Assembly (NCBI GenBank): GCA_947650365.1
Contig: CANTAL010000021.1
Span: forward strand, 1,426,001-1,490,000
DNA length: 64,000 nt
Direction: 5' to 3'
DNA from: Chamaelirium japonicum
Taxonomy: Eukaryota > Streptophyta > Magnoliopsida > Liliales > Melanthiaceae
Part shown: one piece after another, positions 1-13,600 of the stretch
How the letters are laid out: every line of letters begins with the position of its first letter
Numbering within the stretch: position 1 is the stretch's first letter
Translations under genes and position numbers: made by a program
Notes under the pieces: model-generated
Told to the model about the DNA's origin: nothing
Database searches by the model: none
Seen by the model: the letters and a program-made list of their open reading frames with translations, nothing else

Positions 1-949
1 AGTCATGCTCTAATCCATTGGCCACGGATATAGGTGTGAAGTAAGATGGAATCTAAATTCCAAAACTCCACGTTTATCTTCGTTTCTCTCTCTATTTTCT
101 TACGACTGGTCGGCTGGGCTCGATATGTTCATGCTTATAACATATCTAGTTTAATTAAGAAGGAATCTAAATTTCAAAACTCTAGTTCTCAAAAATATAA
201 TTAAATCTTTCCATTCTCTAGTCTCTTCTCCCATGGATTAGTGTTTCTCATAGATTGCTTAGGCCCTAAGTAAGCTTACCCTATAAATAATATTCGACCC
301 CTTTAGGGTAGGGCACGTTTGACGGCTCTCTCTTTCTCCCATCTTATAACACTTACCCTATAAATAATATACCACCCCTTTAGGGTAGGGCATGTTTGAC
401 GGTTCTCTCTTTCTCCCATCTCATAACATATTATCTTTTGTTTCATTCCCTGTTTCTCTCCCCGTTATCTTTGTTTCTCTCTCTTTATTTTATAGTATAA
501 AATAAAATAAATAAGTATTGATAGAAAAGAGATAGAAAATTATTTTAAACTAGAGAGAACAGGACTTTTTCTCTCTTCTCTCTTTGTTTATCTCTTCATT
601 CACTTCTCTCTTTCTCCCATCTCATAACATGTTATCAGTATGATATTATCGAGCCTAGCCGACCAGTCAAAAGAAAACGGAGAGAGAAACAGAGACAAAA
701 GTAGAGTTTTCGAATTTAGATTCCTTCTTACTTCACACCTATACCCATGGCCAATGGACTGGAGCGGGACTTCTTCTCTCTTCTATCTTCGTTTATCTCT
801 CAGTTCTCTTCACTCTCTTCTGTCTTTGTTTCTCTCTTCATTTTTTTGCGACTGGTCGGTTGGGCTCGACATATTCGTGCTGATAACATATTGTAAGATA
901 GGATAAAAAGAGGGTCGTCAAGCTTGCCCCACCCTAAAGGTATCATATA

Positions 950-1002
950 TTATTTATAGGGTAAGCTTACTTAGGGCCTAAGCAATCTACGAGAAACCCT
1001 AA
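950..1002 (-). promoter_or_regulatory. Promoter-like module (telo-box + TATA)
   Basis: On the minus strand the order is telo-box (AAACCCTAA on plus at 994-1,002), the inverted repeat CTTAGGGCCTAAG as read on plus, the perfect palindrome GTAAGCTTAC at 961-970, then TATAAATA (951-958). This is one of the better preserved minus-oriented copies. Activity is inferred. Confidence 0.5.
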
Positions 1003-1654
1003 TCCATGGGAGAGATCCATCGGTGGACAGCCATCTGATCGAATGATATCAAAATAGTTGTAATGTTTTATATTTTTTTAAAGAAAAATGAAAAATATTT
1101 TTAAAACAAAAAATTATAGTATGCCTCATCTTCTCTTTTTACTTCCTATTATTCTATTAATTTAATTATTTAATAAATTAAATAGTTAAATAATTAAATA
1201 ATTAAATAAATATTTAATTATCTTCTTTCTTGTTATATTATTTTATTACTATGATAATTATATGGAGTATTGTTACTATAATTTTTTTAATTGAATTAAT
1301 CGTTATATTAAAATGAAAAGAGAAGAGAATTTACTATGATAATCATAATAACATTGAGATGATACTATTGAGAAGTGAAGTTTTTGAATTTAGATTCCTT
1401 TTTACTTCATACCTATACTCGTGGTGAATAGACTGGAGCAGGACTTCTTCTCTCTTCTCTCTTATTTGTCTTTGTTTAAATTATTTAATAATTTAAAATT
1501 TTATAAATTAAGTTTTTAGTAAAATAATTAATTTAAATAAATAAATTTTTTGCTTTAAAAATAATTAATATTTTTTTAAAAAAAATTAAAACATTATAAC
1601 TGTTATAGGATCGTTCGATCGGATGACTGCCCACCATCGAATCTTTCCCATGGA

Positions 1655-1710
1655 TTAGGGTTTCCTATAGATTGCTTAGGCCCTAAGTAAGCTTACCCTA
1701 TAAATAATAT
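1655..1710 (+). promoter_or_regulatory. Promoter-like module (telo-box + TATA)
   Basis: TTAGGGTTT lies at 1,655-1,663, CTTAGGCCCTAAG at 1,675-1,687, GTAAGCTTAC at 1,687-1,696 and CTATAAATAA at 1,698-1,707. All four elements are intact and closely packed, and the palindromes sit directly upstream of the TATA box. This copy can serve as the reference for the module. Confidence 0.55.
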
Positions 1711-3540
1711 ACTACCCCTTTTGGGTAGGGCATGTTTGACGGCTTTATTTCTCCCATCTCAAAATACATTATAGTATAAATATATCGAGCTCCTTGGAAC
1801 CTAATTAAATAAATAATTAGTTGATTACAGAACTTCTTCTCTCTTTTCTCTTCGATATGTTCGTACTGATAACGTGTTGTGAGATGGAAGAAAGAGAGAG
1901 TCGTCAAACATGCCCCACCCTAAAGGGGTCGTATATTCTTTAAAGAAGAGAGAAAAGAATAGAGAGATAAACAAAGAGAGAAAAAAATAAAACTCTTGCT
2001 CCAATCCATTGGCCACGGGTATATGTATAAAGTAAGAAAAAAGCTAAATTCTAAAACTCCACTTCTCAATATTTATTGGACCTATCGGATCTCTACCATC
2101 TTTTTATTTATTATACTTATTTAATCTCATAATACGTTATCAGCACGAACATGTTAAGCCCAGCCGACCAGTCACAAGAAAATGGAGAGAGAAACAAAGA
2201 CAGAATAGAGAAGATAACGGAGAGATAAACGAATAGAAAAGAGAGAAGAAGTCTTGCTCCAGTCTATTGGTCACGGGTATAGGTGTGAAGTAAGAAAGAA
2301 TATAAACTCCAAAACTCTACTTCTGTCTTTATTTCTCTCTCCGTTTTCTTATGGCTGGTCGGCTCGGCTCGGCTCGACATATTCGTGCCGATAACGTGTT
2401 GTGAGATGGGAGAAAGAGAGAGTCATCAAATATGCCCCACCCTAAAAGGGTCGTATATTCATGGGAGAAAAGAGAAGAAGTCCTGCTCCAATCAATTGGG
2501 AAATAATCCATGAAAGAAAAGAGAGAGAAAAGAAGAAGTCCTACTCTAGTCAATTAGCCAAGGGTATAGGTATAGAGTTTTGGAATTTAGATTTCTTCTT
2601 ACTTCACACCTATACCCATGGCCAATGGACTGGAGTAGGACTTCTTCTCTTTTCTCTCATCATTTATCTCTCCATTCTCTTCTCTTTTTCTCTCTCTTCT
2701 GTCTTTGTTTCACTCTCTGTTTTTTTGTGACTAGTCGGTTGGGCTTGACATATTCGTACTGATAACATGCTATAAGAAGATAAAAGAGAATCTAAATAAA
2801 AAAATATAAATCTCTCTAGTTTTAATAATTAAAAAGAAGCTTATCCTTGTCTTCTCTCTTTTCTGTGGAGTTTGGGAATTTAGATTCCTTATTACTTCAC
2901 ACCTATACCCGTGGCTAATGGAATGGAGCAGGACTTCTTCTATTCTCTCTCTTTGTTTATCTCTATGCACTATTCTCTATTCTTCTCTCTCATCTCTGTT
3001 CTCTTCTTCCTTCTTCTCTCTCTTCTGTGGAGTTTTGGAATTTAGATTCCTTTTTAATTTACACCTATACCCATGGTGAATGGACTGGAGTAGGACTTCT
3101 TCTCCCCTTCTCTTTTCGTTTATCTTGCCATTCTTTTTTCTCTTCTACCTAAATAATTTAATTAAATAATATAATTATTTAATTAAGAAAGAAACGAAGA
3201 TAGAAAAAAGAGAAGAAGAGAGAAGATAATATATAGATAAATGAAGAGAGAAGAAGTACTGCTCTAGTCCATTCACCACGGGTATATAAGTGAATTAAGA
3301 AGGAATCTAAATTCCAAAACTACACAGAAAAGAGAAAAGAAGAGAGAAGAGAACGGAGAGATAAACGAAGACAGAAGTGGAGTATTCTTTATAGAGTAAG
3401 CTTACTTAAGGCCTAAGCAATCTATGGAAAAGTGGTCGTATATTATTTATAGGGTAAGCTTACTTAGGGCCTAAGCAATATATAGAAAATCATAATCCAT
3501 GGGAGAGATCAAACGGTGGATAGCCATCCTATCGAACGAT

Positions 3541-4215
3541 CTCATAATAGTTGTAATGTTTTAAATTTTTTTGAAGAAAAATATAAATTATTTTTAAAAT
3601 AAAAAATTTGGATTACCTCATCTTCCTTCTTTACTTCCTATTATTTAAATAATTAACTAATTATTTAAATAATAAGTAAATAGTTATAGAATTATTTTTT
3701 AATTTTATTACTTAACTAAATAATTAATTTTTTATTAATTTCAATTAATATTTTATAGTTTAATAAAATAATTATTTAATTGTATAATAATTTATTTTAT
3801 TATTATTTATTTAACTTTAAAATTATTTAATAATTAAATTATTCATTTATTTGAGTAAATAATATATTTAATATATTTCTTCACTAATTAAGTTTTTAAA
3901 TATTTCAATAAGTGACTTATTATTTAATTAATTAAAAATAAAATAATAATTTAAGAAATAACTAATAAAATAAATAAATAAATAAATAATATAATTAAAT
4001 TAATATTTCTTTATTTATTAATTTAAATAATTAAATTAGTACTTAATTTAATAATTTAATAATGTAATAATAATAAATAAATAAAATAATTAAATAACTT
4101 AAAAAAATTATTTATTTTACTAAAAATTTAATTATTAAATTACTTAAATTATTTAATAATTAAATAAATAATTAATTTAATTAAAAAAATTATAGTAATA
4201 TTACTATGATAATCA
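3541..4215 (-). repeat. AT-rich U3-like tract
   Basis: This is almost pure A/T made of ATTT/TAAT words, with a short (AAAT)n run near 3,966-3,990. It lies between a minus-oriented promoter module (near 3,455-3,505) and the boundary motif ending TAGTAATATTAC. That is the position expected of U3 in a minus-oriented LTR. From about 3,634 on it matches 30,071-30,600. No gene is visible. Confidence 0.7.
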
Positions 4216-7200
4216 TAATAACGTTGAAATGATACTATTGAGAAGTGGAGTTTTGGAATTTAGATTCCTTCTTACTTCACACCTATACCCGTGGCCAATG
4301 GGCTTGAGCAGGACTACTTCTCTCTTCTCTTTTTATTTTTTGCTCTATTCTCTTCTCTCTTATTTTCTCTCTTTTGTGGAGTTTTGGAATTTAGATTCCT
4401 TCTTACTTCACACCTATACCCATAACAAATGGACTGGAGCAGGACTTCATATCTTTTCTCTAGCTCTTCATTTATCACTTTGTTCTCTTCTTTCTTCTTC
4501 TCTCTCTTTTGTCTTCGTTTTTCTCTCCATTTTCTTGTAACTGGTCGGCTTGGCTCGATATGTTTGTACTGATAACATATTGTGTGATAGGAGAAAGAGA
4601 GAGCCGTCATATATGCCGCACCCTAAAGGGGTCGTTTATTATTTATAGGGTAAGTTTACTTAAAACCTAAGCAATCTATAGGAAACCCAAATCCATGGGA
4701 GAAGAGAGAAGAGAATGGAGAGATTTAATTATATTATTGAGAAGTGGAGTTTTGGAATTTAGATTCCTTCTTACTTTACACCTATACTCATGTCAAATGG
4801 ACTGGATCATGACTTCTTCTCTCTTCTCTCTTCGTTTATCTCTCCGTTCTCTTCTCTCTCCTTCTCTCACTTCTGTCTTCGTTTCTCTCTTTGTTTTTTT
4901 ATGACTGGTCTGCTGTGCTTGACATATTCGTGCTGATAATGTGTTGTGAGATAGGAGATTGCTTATTTATTTTATTTATTTTAATTAATATTTCTTTAAA
5001 TATTATAAAATATATTATTTCTTTAAATATTCAAATAGTATCATCTCAATATTATTATTTAAATATTTATTTATAAAATATTACATAATTATTAAATAAT
5101 TTATATAAATTTATGAGCATAAAAAATATTTTATTTCTCTTCATCTCTCTTCATTTATCTCTCTATTCTCTTCTCTCTTCTTCCCACTCTTCTGTCTTTA
5201 TTTCTCGCACCGTTTTCTTATGAATAGTCGGTTGGGCTCGATATGTTCGTGCTGATAACGTGTTGTGAGAAGAGAGAAGAGAATGGAGAGATAAATAAAG
5301 AGAGAAAAGAAAAGTCTTACTCTAATCCATTTGCCAAGGGTATAGGTGTAAAGTAAGAAGGAATCTAAAATCCAAAACTCTACTTCTCAATAATATAATT
5401 AAATCTCTCCGATCTCTTCTTCTATGGATTAGGGTTTCCCATAGATTACTTAGGCCCTAGGTAAGCATACCCTATAAATAATATACGACCCCTTTAGGGT
5501 GGGGCATGTTTGGCGGCTCTTTTTTCTCCCATCTTATAATACGTTATCAGTACGAACATGTCAAGCCCTGCCGACCAGTCATAAGAAAATAGAGAGAGAA
5601 ATGAAAAGAAGGAATCTAAATTCTAAAACTCTATTTCTCAATAGTATCATCTCAATATTATTATAATTATCATAGTAAATTCCAAAACTCTCTTTATTTT
5701 AATTAAACGATTAATTTATTTTAAAAAATTATAGTAATATTATCAGCACAAAAAGAGAAGAAGTCCTGCTCCAGTCCATTAGCCACGGGTATCGGTATGA
5801 AGTAAGAAGGAATCTAAATTACAAAACTCCACTTCTCAATATTTATATGATACCTTTAGGGTGGGGCATATTTGATAGATCTCCCTTTCTTCTACCTCAC
5901 AATATATTATCAACACAAACATATCGAGCCCAGCCTACCAGTCACCAGAGAGTGGAGAGAGAAACGAAGATAGAGGAGAGATAAAAAGAGAGAAGAGGAA
6001 ATAGAGAGAGAAACGAAGATAGAAGAGAGAGAGAGAAAAATAGAGAAGAGAATGAAAAGAAAAACAAAGAAAGAAGAAGTCCTACTCCAGGCCATTGGCC
6101 ATGGGTATAGGTGTGAAGTAAGAAGGAATATAAATTTACTTCTTAATATTTATATGACCCCTTTAGGGTGGGGCACATTTGATGGCTCCTTTTTTCTTCT
6201 ATATCGCAATACGTTATCAGCATGAAAATATATAGCCCAGCCGACCAATCAAAAGAAAACGGAGAGAGAAACGAAGACAGAAGAGAGAGAACAAGAAATA
6301 AGAGAATAAAGAGATAAAAGAAGACAGAAGAGAGAAGAAGTCTTGCTCCAGTCAATTAACTACGGGTCTAGGTGTGAAGTAAGAAGTAATCTAAATTTCA
6401 AAACTCCATTTCTCAATAATTTAATTTACGCTCGCTATTTTCTTCTCTTTTTTCCCATGGATTAGGGATTCCCATAGATCTTTAGGTCCTAAGTATGCTT
6501 ACCCTATAAATAATAAATAATTTATGACCCCTTTAGGATGGGGCACGTTTGACGACTCTCTCTTTCTCTTATCTCACAATACGTTATCAGTACAAATATT
6601 TTGAGCCCAGCTAACCAATCGTAGAAAACGAAGAGAGAAATAAAGATAGAAGTGAAGTTTTGGAATTTAGATTCCTTCTTACTTCACACCTATACCCATA
6701 GCCAATGGATTGGAGTAGGACTTCTTCTCTCTTCTCTCTATATTTATCTCTCTGTTATATTCTCTCTTCTTTTCTTTCTTCTATGGAGTTTTTGAATTTA
6801 GATTCCTTCTTATTTCACACCAATACCCGTGGCCAATGGACTTGAGCAGGACTTCTTCTTTCTTCTCTCTTCTTTTATCTCTCTGTCCTCTTCTCTATTC
6901 TCACTCTTATGTCTTCGTTTATCTCTCCGTTTTCTTGTGATTGGTCGACTGGGCATGATATGTTCGTGTTGATAACGTGTTATGAGATAAGAGAAAAAGA
7001 GAGCCGTCATACGTGCCACACCCTAAAGGGGTCATATAAATATTGAGAAGTGGAGTTTTGGAATTTAGAGTCCTTTTTACTTCACACCTATACCCGTGGC
7101 GAATGGACTGGTGCAGGATATCTTATCTCTTCTCTCTTCGTTTATCTCTCTGTTCTTTTCTCTCTCTTATGTCTTTATTTCTCTCTCTATTTTCTTTTGA

Positions 7201-10200
7201 CTAGTCGGTTGGGCTCGACATGTTCAATTTGATAACGTGTTGTAAGAAGAGAGAAGAGAACCTAAATAAAATAATATAAATCTCTATAGTTTTAATAATT
7301 AAATAGAAGTCTATCCTTATCTTCTCTCTCTTTTATGGATTTTTGAAATTTAGATTCCTTATTACTTCACACTTATACCCGTGGCCAATGGACTATTCTT
7401 ATCTCTCTTCTTCTCTCTCTTCTATCTTTGTTTCTCTTTTAATTAAATAATTATATTATTTAATTAAATTATTTAGGTAGAAGAGAGAAGAGAACGGAAA
7501 GATAAACAAAGAAAGAAGGGGAGAAGAAGTCCTACTCCAGTCCATTGGCCACGGGTATAGATGTGAAGTAGGAAGGAATCTAAATTCCAAAACTTCACAG
7601 ACGAGAGAGAAGAAGAGAAAAGATAATAGAGAAGAGAGAGAAGAATAGAGAAGAGAATATAGAGATAAATGAAAAGAGAAGAGAGAAGAAGTCCTACTGT
7701 TTATCTCTCCTTTCTCTTCTCTCTTCTCTCTCTTCTGTCTTTGTTTCTCTCTTAATTAAATAATTATATTATTTAATTAAAATATTTAGGTAGAAGAGAG
7801 AAGAGAACGGAGAGATAAATAAAAAGAGAAGGGGATAAGAAATCCTGCTCTAGTCCATTGGCCACGGGTATAAATATGAAGTAAGAAGGAATCTAAATTC
7901 CAAAACTCCAAAAAAGAGAGAGAAGAAAAGAGAAGAAGAGGGCAGAGAACTAAAAGATAAATAAAGAGAGATGAGAGAAAAAGTCCTGCTCCAGTCCATT
8001 GGCCACAGGTTTAGGTGTGATGTAATAAGAAATCTAAATTCCAAAACTCCACTGAAGAGAGAGAAGATGAGGATAGACTTCAATTTAATTATTAAAACTA
8101 GAGAAATTTAAATATTTTATTTAGGTTCTCTTCTCTCTTCTCATAATATGTTATCAGAATGAACATGTCGAGCCCAACCGACCAGTCACAAGAAAACAGA
8201 GAAAGTAATGAAGATAGAAGAGAGGGAAAAAGAGAGAAAAGAACATAAAGATAAATGAAGAGAGAAGAGAGAAGAAGTCCTGCTTTAGTTCATTTGCCAC
8301 AGGTATATGTGTGAAGTAAGAAGGAATCTAAATTCCAAAACTCTACTTCTTAATATTTATACGAGTCCTTTAGGGAGGGGACGTGTAACGGCTCTCTCTT
8401 TCTCCCATCTCACAACACGTTATAAGCACGAACATGTCGAGCCCAGCCGACCAGTTACAAGAAAATAGAGAGAGAAACACAGATAGAAGAGAAAGAAGAT
8501 GAGAACAAAACGAAGAGATAAATGAAGAGAAAAGAGAGAAGTAGTCCTACTCCAGTCCATTGGCCACGGGTTTAGGTGTGAAGTAAGAAGGAATCTAAAT
8601 TCCAAAACTCTACTTCTGTCTTTGTTTCTCTCTCCATTTTCTTACGACTGGTCGGTTGGGCTCGACATATTTGTGCTGATAACGTGTTGTAAGATGGGAG
8701 AAAGGAAGAGCCATCAAACGTACCTCACCCTAAAAGGATCATATATTATTTATTATTTATAGGGTAAGCATACTTAGGGCCTAAGCAATCTATGGGAAAC
8801 CCTAATCCATGAGAGAAAAGAGAAGAGAATGGAGAGAATTAATTATATTATTGAGAAGTAGAGTTTGGGAATTTAAATTCTTTCATACTTCACACCTATA
8901 CCTGTGGCCAATAAACTAGAGCAAGACTTCTTCTCTCTTCTCCTTTTATTTATCTATCTATTCTCTTTTCTCTTTTTCTCTCTCTTCTATCTTCGTTTCT
9001 CTCTTCGTTTTCTTGTGACTGGTCGGTTGGGCTTGACATGTTCGTACTGATAACGTATTGTGAGATAGGAGAATGAAAGAGCCGTCAAATATGCCCCACC
9101 CTGAAGGGGTCATATAAATATTGAGAAGTTAAGTTTTGGAATTTAGATTCCTTCTTACTTCACTCCTATATCCATGGCCAAAGGACGGGAATAGGACTTC
9201 TTCTCTCTTCTCTCTTTGTTTATCTTTTTATTCGCTTCTCTCTTCTTCTCTCTCTTTTATCTTTGTTTCTCTTCGTTTTATTTTCTCTCTTCTTCTCTTT
9301 TTTCTGTCTTCACTTCTCTCTCCATTTTCTTGTGACTGGTAGGCTAGGCTCGATATGTTTGCACTGATAATGTGTTGTGAGATAGAACAAAGAGAGAGCC
9401 GTTAGACGTGCCCTACCCTAAAGGGGTCGTATAAATATTAAGAAGTGGATTTTTGGAATTTAGGTTCCTTCTTACTTCATATCTATACCTGTGGCTAATG
9501 AACTTGAGCAAGACTTCTTCTCTTTTCGTGCTGATAATGTTACTATAATTTTTTTAGTTAAATTAATCATTTAATTAAAACAAAGAGCGTTTTGGAATTT
9601 ATTATGATAATAATATTAAAATTGAGATGATATTATTAAGTAGTAGAGTTTTAGAATTTAGATTCCTTCTTACTTCATACCTATACCCATGATAAATGGA
9701 TTAGAGCAGGACTAATTCTCTCTTCTCTCTTTGTTTATCTCTCTGTTCTCTTCTCTTTTCTTCTCTCTTCTGTCTTCGTTTCTCTTTCCGTTTTCTTGTG
9801 ATTGGTTGACTGGGCTCAATATATTCGTACTGATAACATATTATGAGATGGGAGAAAGAGAGTATCGTCAAATATGCCCTACCCTAATGGGGTCTTATAT
9901 TATTTATAGGGTAAGCTTACCTAGGGCCTAAGCAATCTATGAGAAACCCAAATCCATAGGAGAAGAGAGAAGAGAACTGAGAGAGAAGAGTCCTGCTCTA
10001 GTCCATTGGCCATGGGTATAGATGTGTAGTAAGAAGGAATCTAAATTCTAAAACTCAACTTCTTAATATTTATACGACCCCGTTAGGGTGGGGAATATTC
10101 GACGCCTCTCTCTTTCTCCTATCTCACAACACGTTATCAGTACAAACATGTCGAGCCCAACCGACCAGTCATAAGAAAACAGAGAGAGAAATGAAGACAT

Positions 10201-10450
10201 AAGTGGAGTTTTAGAATTTAGATTCCTTCTTACTTCACACCTATACCCATGGCCAATGGACTGAAGCAGGACTTCTTCTATCTTCTGTCTTCATTTATCT
10301 CTCCATTCTCTTCTCCCTTCTTTTCTCTTTTTTATAGAGTTTTGGAATTTAGATTCCTTCTTACTTCACACTAATACCCATGGCCATTAGACTGGAGTAG
10401 GACTTCTTCTCTCTTCTATCTTTGTGTATCTCTTCGTTCTCCTCTCAATT
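4216..10450. repeat. LTR-derived repeat array, block 2
   Basis: Minus-oriented primer-site-like motifs lie near 4,555, 4,916, 5,237, 6,950, 7,212, 8,658, 9,030, 9,350 and 9,815. Plus-oriented ones lie near 5,537, 5,900, 6,210, 6,580, 8,140, 8,415 and 10,125. Several neighbours are head-to-tail short monomers of about 270-330 bp that join the internal end directly to AATATTTATACGACCCC-like sequence, for example at 5,836, 6,140 and 8,348. Promoter modules lie near 5,429-5,482 and 6,460-6,530 (plus) and 4,640-4,700, 8,760-8,815 and 9,905-9,950 (minus). No gene is seen. Confidence 0.85.
5429..5482 (+). promoter_or_regulatory. Promoter-like module (telo-box + TATA)
   Basis: A telo-box in reverse form (TTAGGGTTT) lies at 5,429-5,437. 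A CTTAGGCCC-type inverted repeat follows, then TATAAATA at 5,473-5,480. The second palindrome is degenerate here (GTAAGCATAC). The layout fits the U3/R border of an LTR promoter. Activity is inferred only. Confidence 0.5.
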
Positions 10451-10640
10451 ATGTCTTTATTTATAATATTAAATATAAGCTTGTTCTATTTAATTATTTA
10501 AATATCATAAATAATTAGTTAATATACATTGAGATATTTAATTTGGTTTTTAAATTATTTATGTCCTGCTCCTGTCCAGATTTATTAATTTAAATATCTA
10601 TTTAATATATTTAGATATTGAGATGATACTATTTTTAAAT
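10451..10640. repeat. AT-rich tract
   Basis: This short A/T-rich tract sits between two array blocks, and a matching tract lies near 46,230-46,400 in copy B. It contains a fragment resembling the GATGATACTATT unit-boundary motif near 10,622. No gene or other signal is seen. Confidence 0.6.
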
Positions 10641-13600
10641 TATTTTAGTTTTCCAATAGATTGTTTAGGCCTTAAGTAAGGTTATCCTATAAATAATATA
10701 TGACCCCTTTAGGGTGGGGCACGTCTGACGGCTCTCTCTTTCTCTTATCTTTAAACACGTTATCAACACGAACATGTCAAGCCCAACCAACTAGTTGCAA
10801 GAAAACAGAGAGAAAAATAAAGACAGTGAAGAGAGAATAAGAGAGAAGAAAACAAAGAGATAAATGAAGAGAGAAGTGAGAAGAAGTCCTGATCCAGTCT
10901 ATTGACCACGGGTATAGGTGTGAAGTAAGAATGAATCTAAATTCCAAAACTCTACTTCTGTCTTTGTTTTTCTGTCCATTTTCTTGTAACTGGTCGGCTG
11001 GGCTCGACATGGTCGTGCTGATAACGTATTGTAAGATGGAAGAAAGAGAGAGCGGTCAAACATACCCTACCCTAAAGGGGTTATATATTATTTATAAGGT
11101 AAACTTACTTAGGGCCTAGCAATCGATGGGAAACCCTAATCCATAGGAGAAGAGAGAAGAGAATGGAGAGATTTATTTATATTATTAAGTAGTGGAGTTT
11201 TGGAATTTAGATTCCTTTTTACTTCATACTAATACCCGTGGTGAGTGGACTAGAGCATGACTTCTTCTCTTTTCTCTCTTCGTTTATCTCTCGATTCTCT
11301 TCTCTCTTCTTTTCTCTTCTCACAAAACGTTATAAGCATGAACATATCGAGCCCAACCGACCAGTCACAAGAAAATAGAGAAAGAAATGAAGAATGAAGA
11401 GAGAGAAAAAAAAGAAGAGAACAATAAGATAAATGAAGAGAAAAGAGATAAGAAGTCCAACTCCAGTCCATTAGCCATGGGTAGAGATGTGAAGTAAGAA
11501 CGAATCTAAATTCCAAAACTCTACTTCTCAATATTTGTACGACCCCATTAGGGTAGGGCACATTTGACGGCTCTCCCTTTTTTCCATCACATAACATATT
11601 ATCAGTACGATAATATCGAGCCCAACCGACCAGTCATAAAAAAACAGAGAGAGAAACGAAGACAGAAATGGAGTTTTAGAATTTAGATTCCTTCATACTT
11701 CATACCTATACCCGTAGCCAATTAATTGGAGCTTCTTTATTCTCTCTTTATTTATCTCTCTATTCTCTTTTCTCTTCTTCTCTCTCTTTTGTGGAGTTTT
11801 AGAATTTAGATCCCTTCTTACTTTATACCTATACCTGTTGCCAATGGATTGAATCAGGACTTCTTCTCTCTTCTCTCTTCGTTTATCTCTCCGTTCTCTT
11901 CTCTCTTCTTCTTTCTTTTCTGTGTTTATTTATTTCTCCGTTCTCTTATCTCTTTTTCTCTCTCTTCTGTGGAGTTTGGGAATTTAGATTCCTTCTTACT
12001 TCAAACCTATACCTGTGGCCAATGGACTGGAGTAGGACTTCTTATCTTATCTCTACTTTTTAATATTTATATGACCCGTTGAATCTCTTCTATATTCATA
12101 TATTATTTATACGACCCGTCGGATCTCTCCCATCTCTTTGTCCTATCTCACAACACGTTATCAGCACGAACATGTCGAGCTTAGCCGACCAGTCACAAGA
12201 AAATGGAAAGAGAAACAAAAACAAAAGAAAGATAAGAAGAGAGAAAAGAACGGAGAAATAAATAAAGAGAGAAGAGAGAAGAAATTCAGCTCTCGTCCAT
12301 TAGCCACAGGTATAGACATAAAGTAAGAAAGAATCTAAATTACAAAACTCTACTTCTCAATATTTATATGACCCCTTTAGTGAGGGGCATATTTGATATC
12401 TCTTTATTTCTCCCATCTCACAATACGTTATCAGCACGAATAAGTCTATCCTAGCCGACCAGTCACAAGAAAGCAGAGAGAGAAATGAAGATAGAAGAGA
12501 GAGAAGAAAAGAGAAGAGAATGGAAAGATAAACAAAAAAAGAAGAGAGAAGAAGTCCTGCTCCAGTCCATTGGCCACGGGTATAGGTGTAAAGTAAGAAG
12601 GAATCTAAATTCTAAAACTTTACTTCTCAATATTTATACGACCCGTTTGGGGTAGGGCACTTTTGACAGCTCTCTTTCTCCCTTCTCACAACACGTTATT
12701 AGTACGAACATGTCAAGCCCACCTGACCAGTCACTAGAAAACAGAGAGAGAAACGAAGACAGAAGAGAGAAAGGAAGAGAGAAGAGAATGGAGAGATAAA
12801 CAAAAAGATAAAAGAGAAGAAGTCCTGCTCTAGTCCATTGGCCACGAGTATAGTTGTGAAGTAAGAAGGAATCTAAATTCCAAACCTCCACTTCTCAATA
12901 GTATCATCTTAACGTTATTACGATTATCATAGTAAATTCCAAAACTCTCTTTATTTTATACGATTAATTGAATTAAAAAAATTATAGTAACATTACTATG
13001 ATAATCATAATGATGTTAAGATGATACTGTTGAGAAGTAGAGTTTTGGGATTTAGATTCCTTCTTACTTCACAACTATACTCGTGGTGATAATTAATTAA
13101 ATATAGTTAAATATTTATAGGGTAAGCTTACTTAGATCCTAAGCAATCTATGGAAAACCCTAATCCATAAAAGAGATCCGACGATGGACAGCCATCCAAT
13201 CGAATGATCTTATATCAGTTGTAATGTTTTACAATTAAATATTTAAAAAATAACACTGAGATGATACTATTTAAATATTTAAAGAAATTATATACTTTAT
13301 AATATTTAAAGAAATATTAATTGAAATAAATTTAAAAAAAAAGCAATCTTCTATCTCACAATACGTTTTTAGTACGAACATATCGAGCCCAGTCGACCAG
13401 TCATAAAAAAACCGATAGAGAAACAAAGACAGAAGACAGAGAAGAAGAAAGAAGAGAACGGAGAGATAAACGAAGAGAGAAGAAGTTCTGCTCCAGTCCA
13501 TTAGCCATGGGTATAGGTGTGAAGTAAGAAGGAATCTAAATTCCAAAACTCCACAGAAGAAGAGAGAAGATAACAAAGAGATAAATAAACATAAAAGAGA

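Larger units (their letters stand above)
1..3540. repeat. LTR-derived repeat array, block 1
   Basis: This block holds units of the family in both orientations. Plus-oriented primer-site-like motifs lie near 629 and 2,135. Minus-oriented ones lie near 118, 866, 1,851, 2,370 and 2,740. TATA/telo-box modules occur near 240-310, 345-380 and 1,655-1,710 (plus) and 950-1,002, 3,400-3,450 and 3,455-3,505 (minus). Short AT-rich U3-like pieces occupy about 1,040-1,330 and 1,480-1,610. The block lies outside the 3,634 duplication start. The open frames here are CT/GA-rich, overlap on both strands and recur with the repeat, so I do not treat them as genes. Confidence 0.85.

Noticed and set aside
4229-4540. 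Recurrent open frames of 60-120 residues with an EFRFLLTSHLYPWPMDWS-like start and a Leu/Ser-rich tail, seen dozens of times across the array
   Set aside because: They occur on both strands and in overlapping frames wherever the CT/GA-rich repeat occurs. They shift frame between copies, and they have no conserved start context or known domain. Composition explains their openness.
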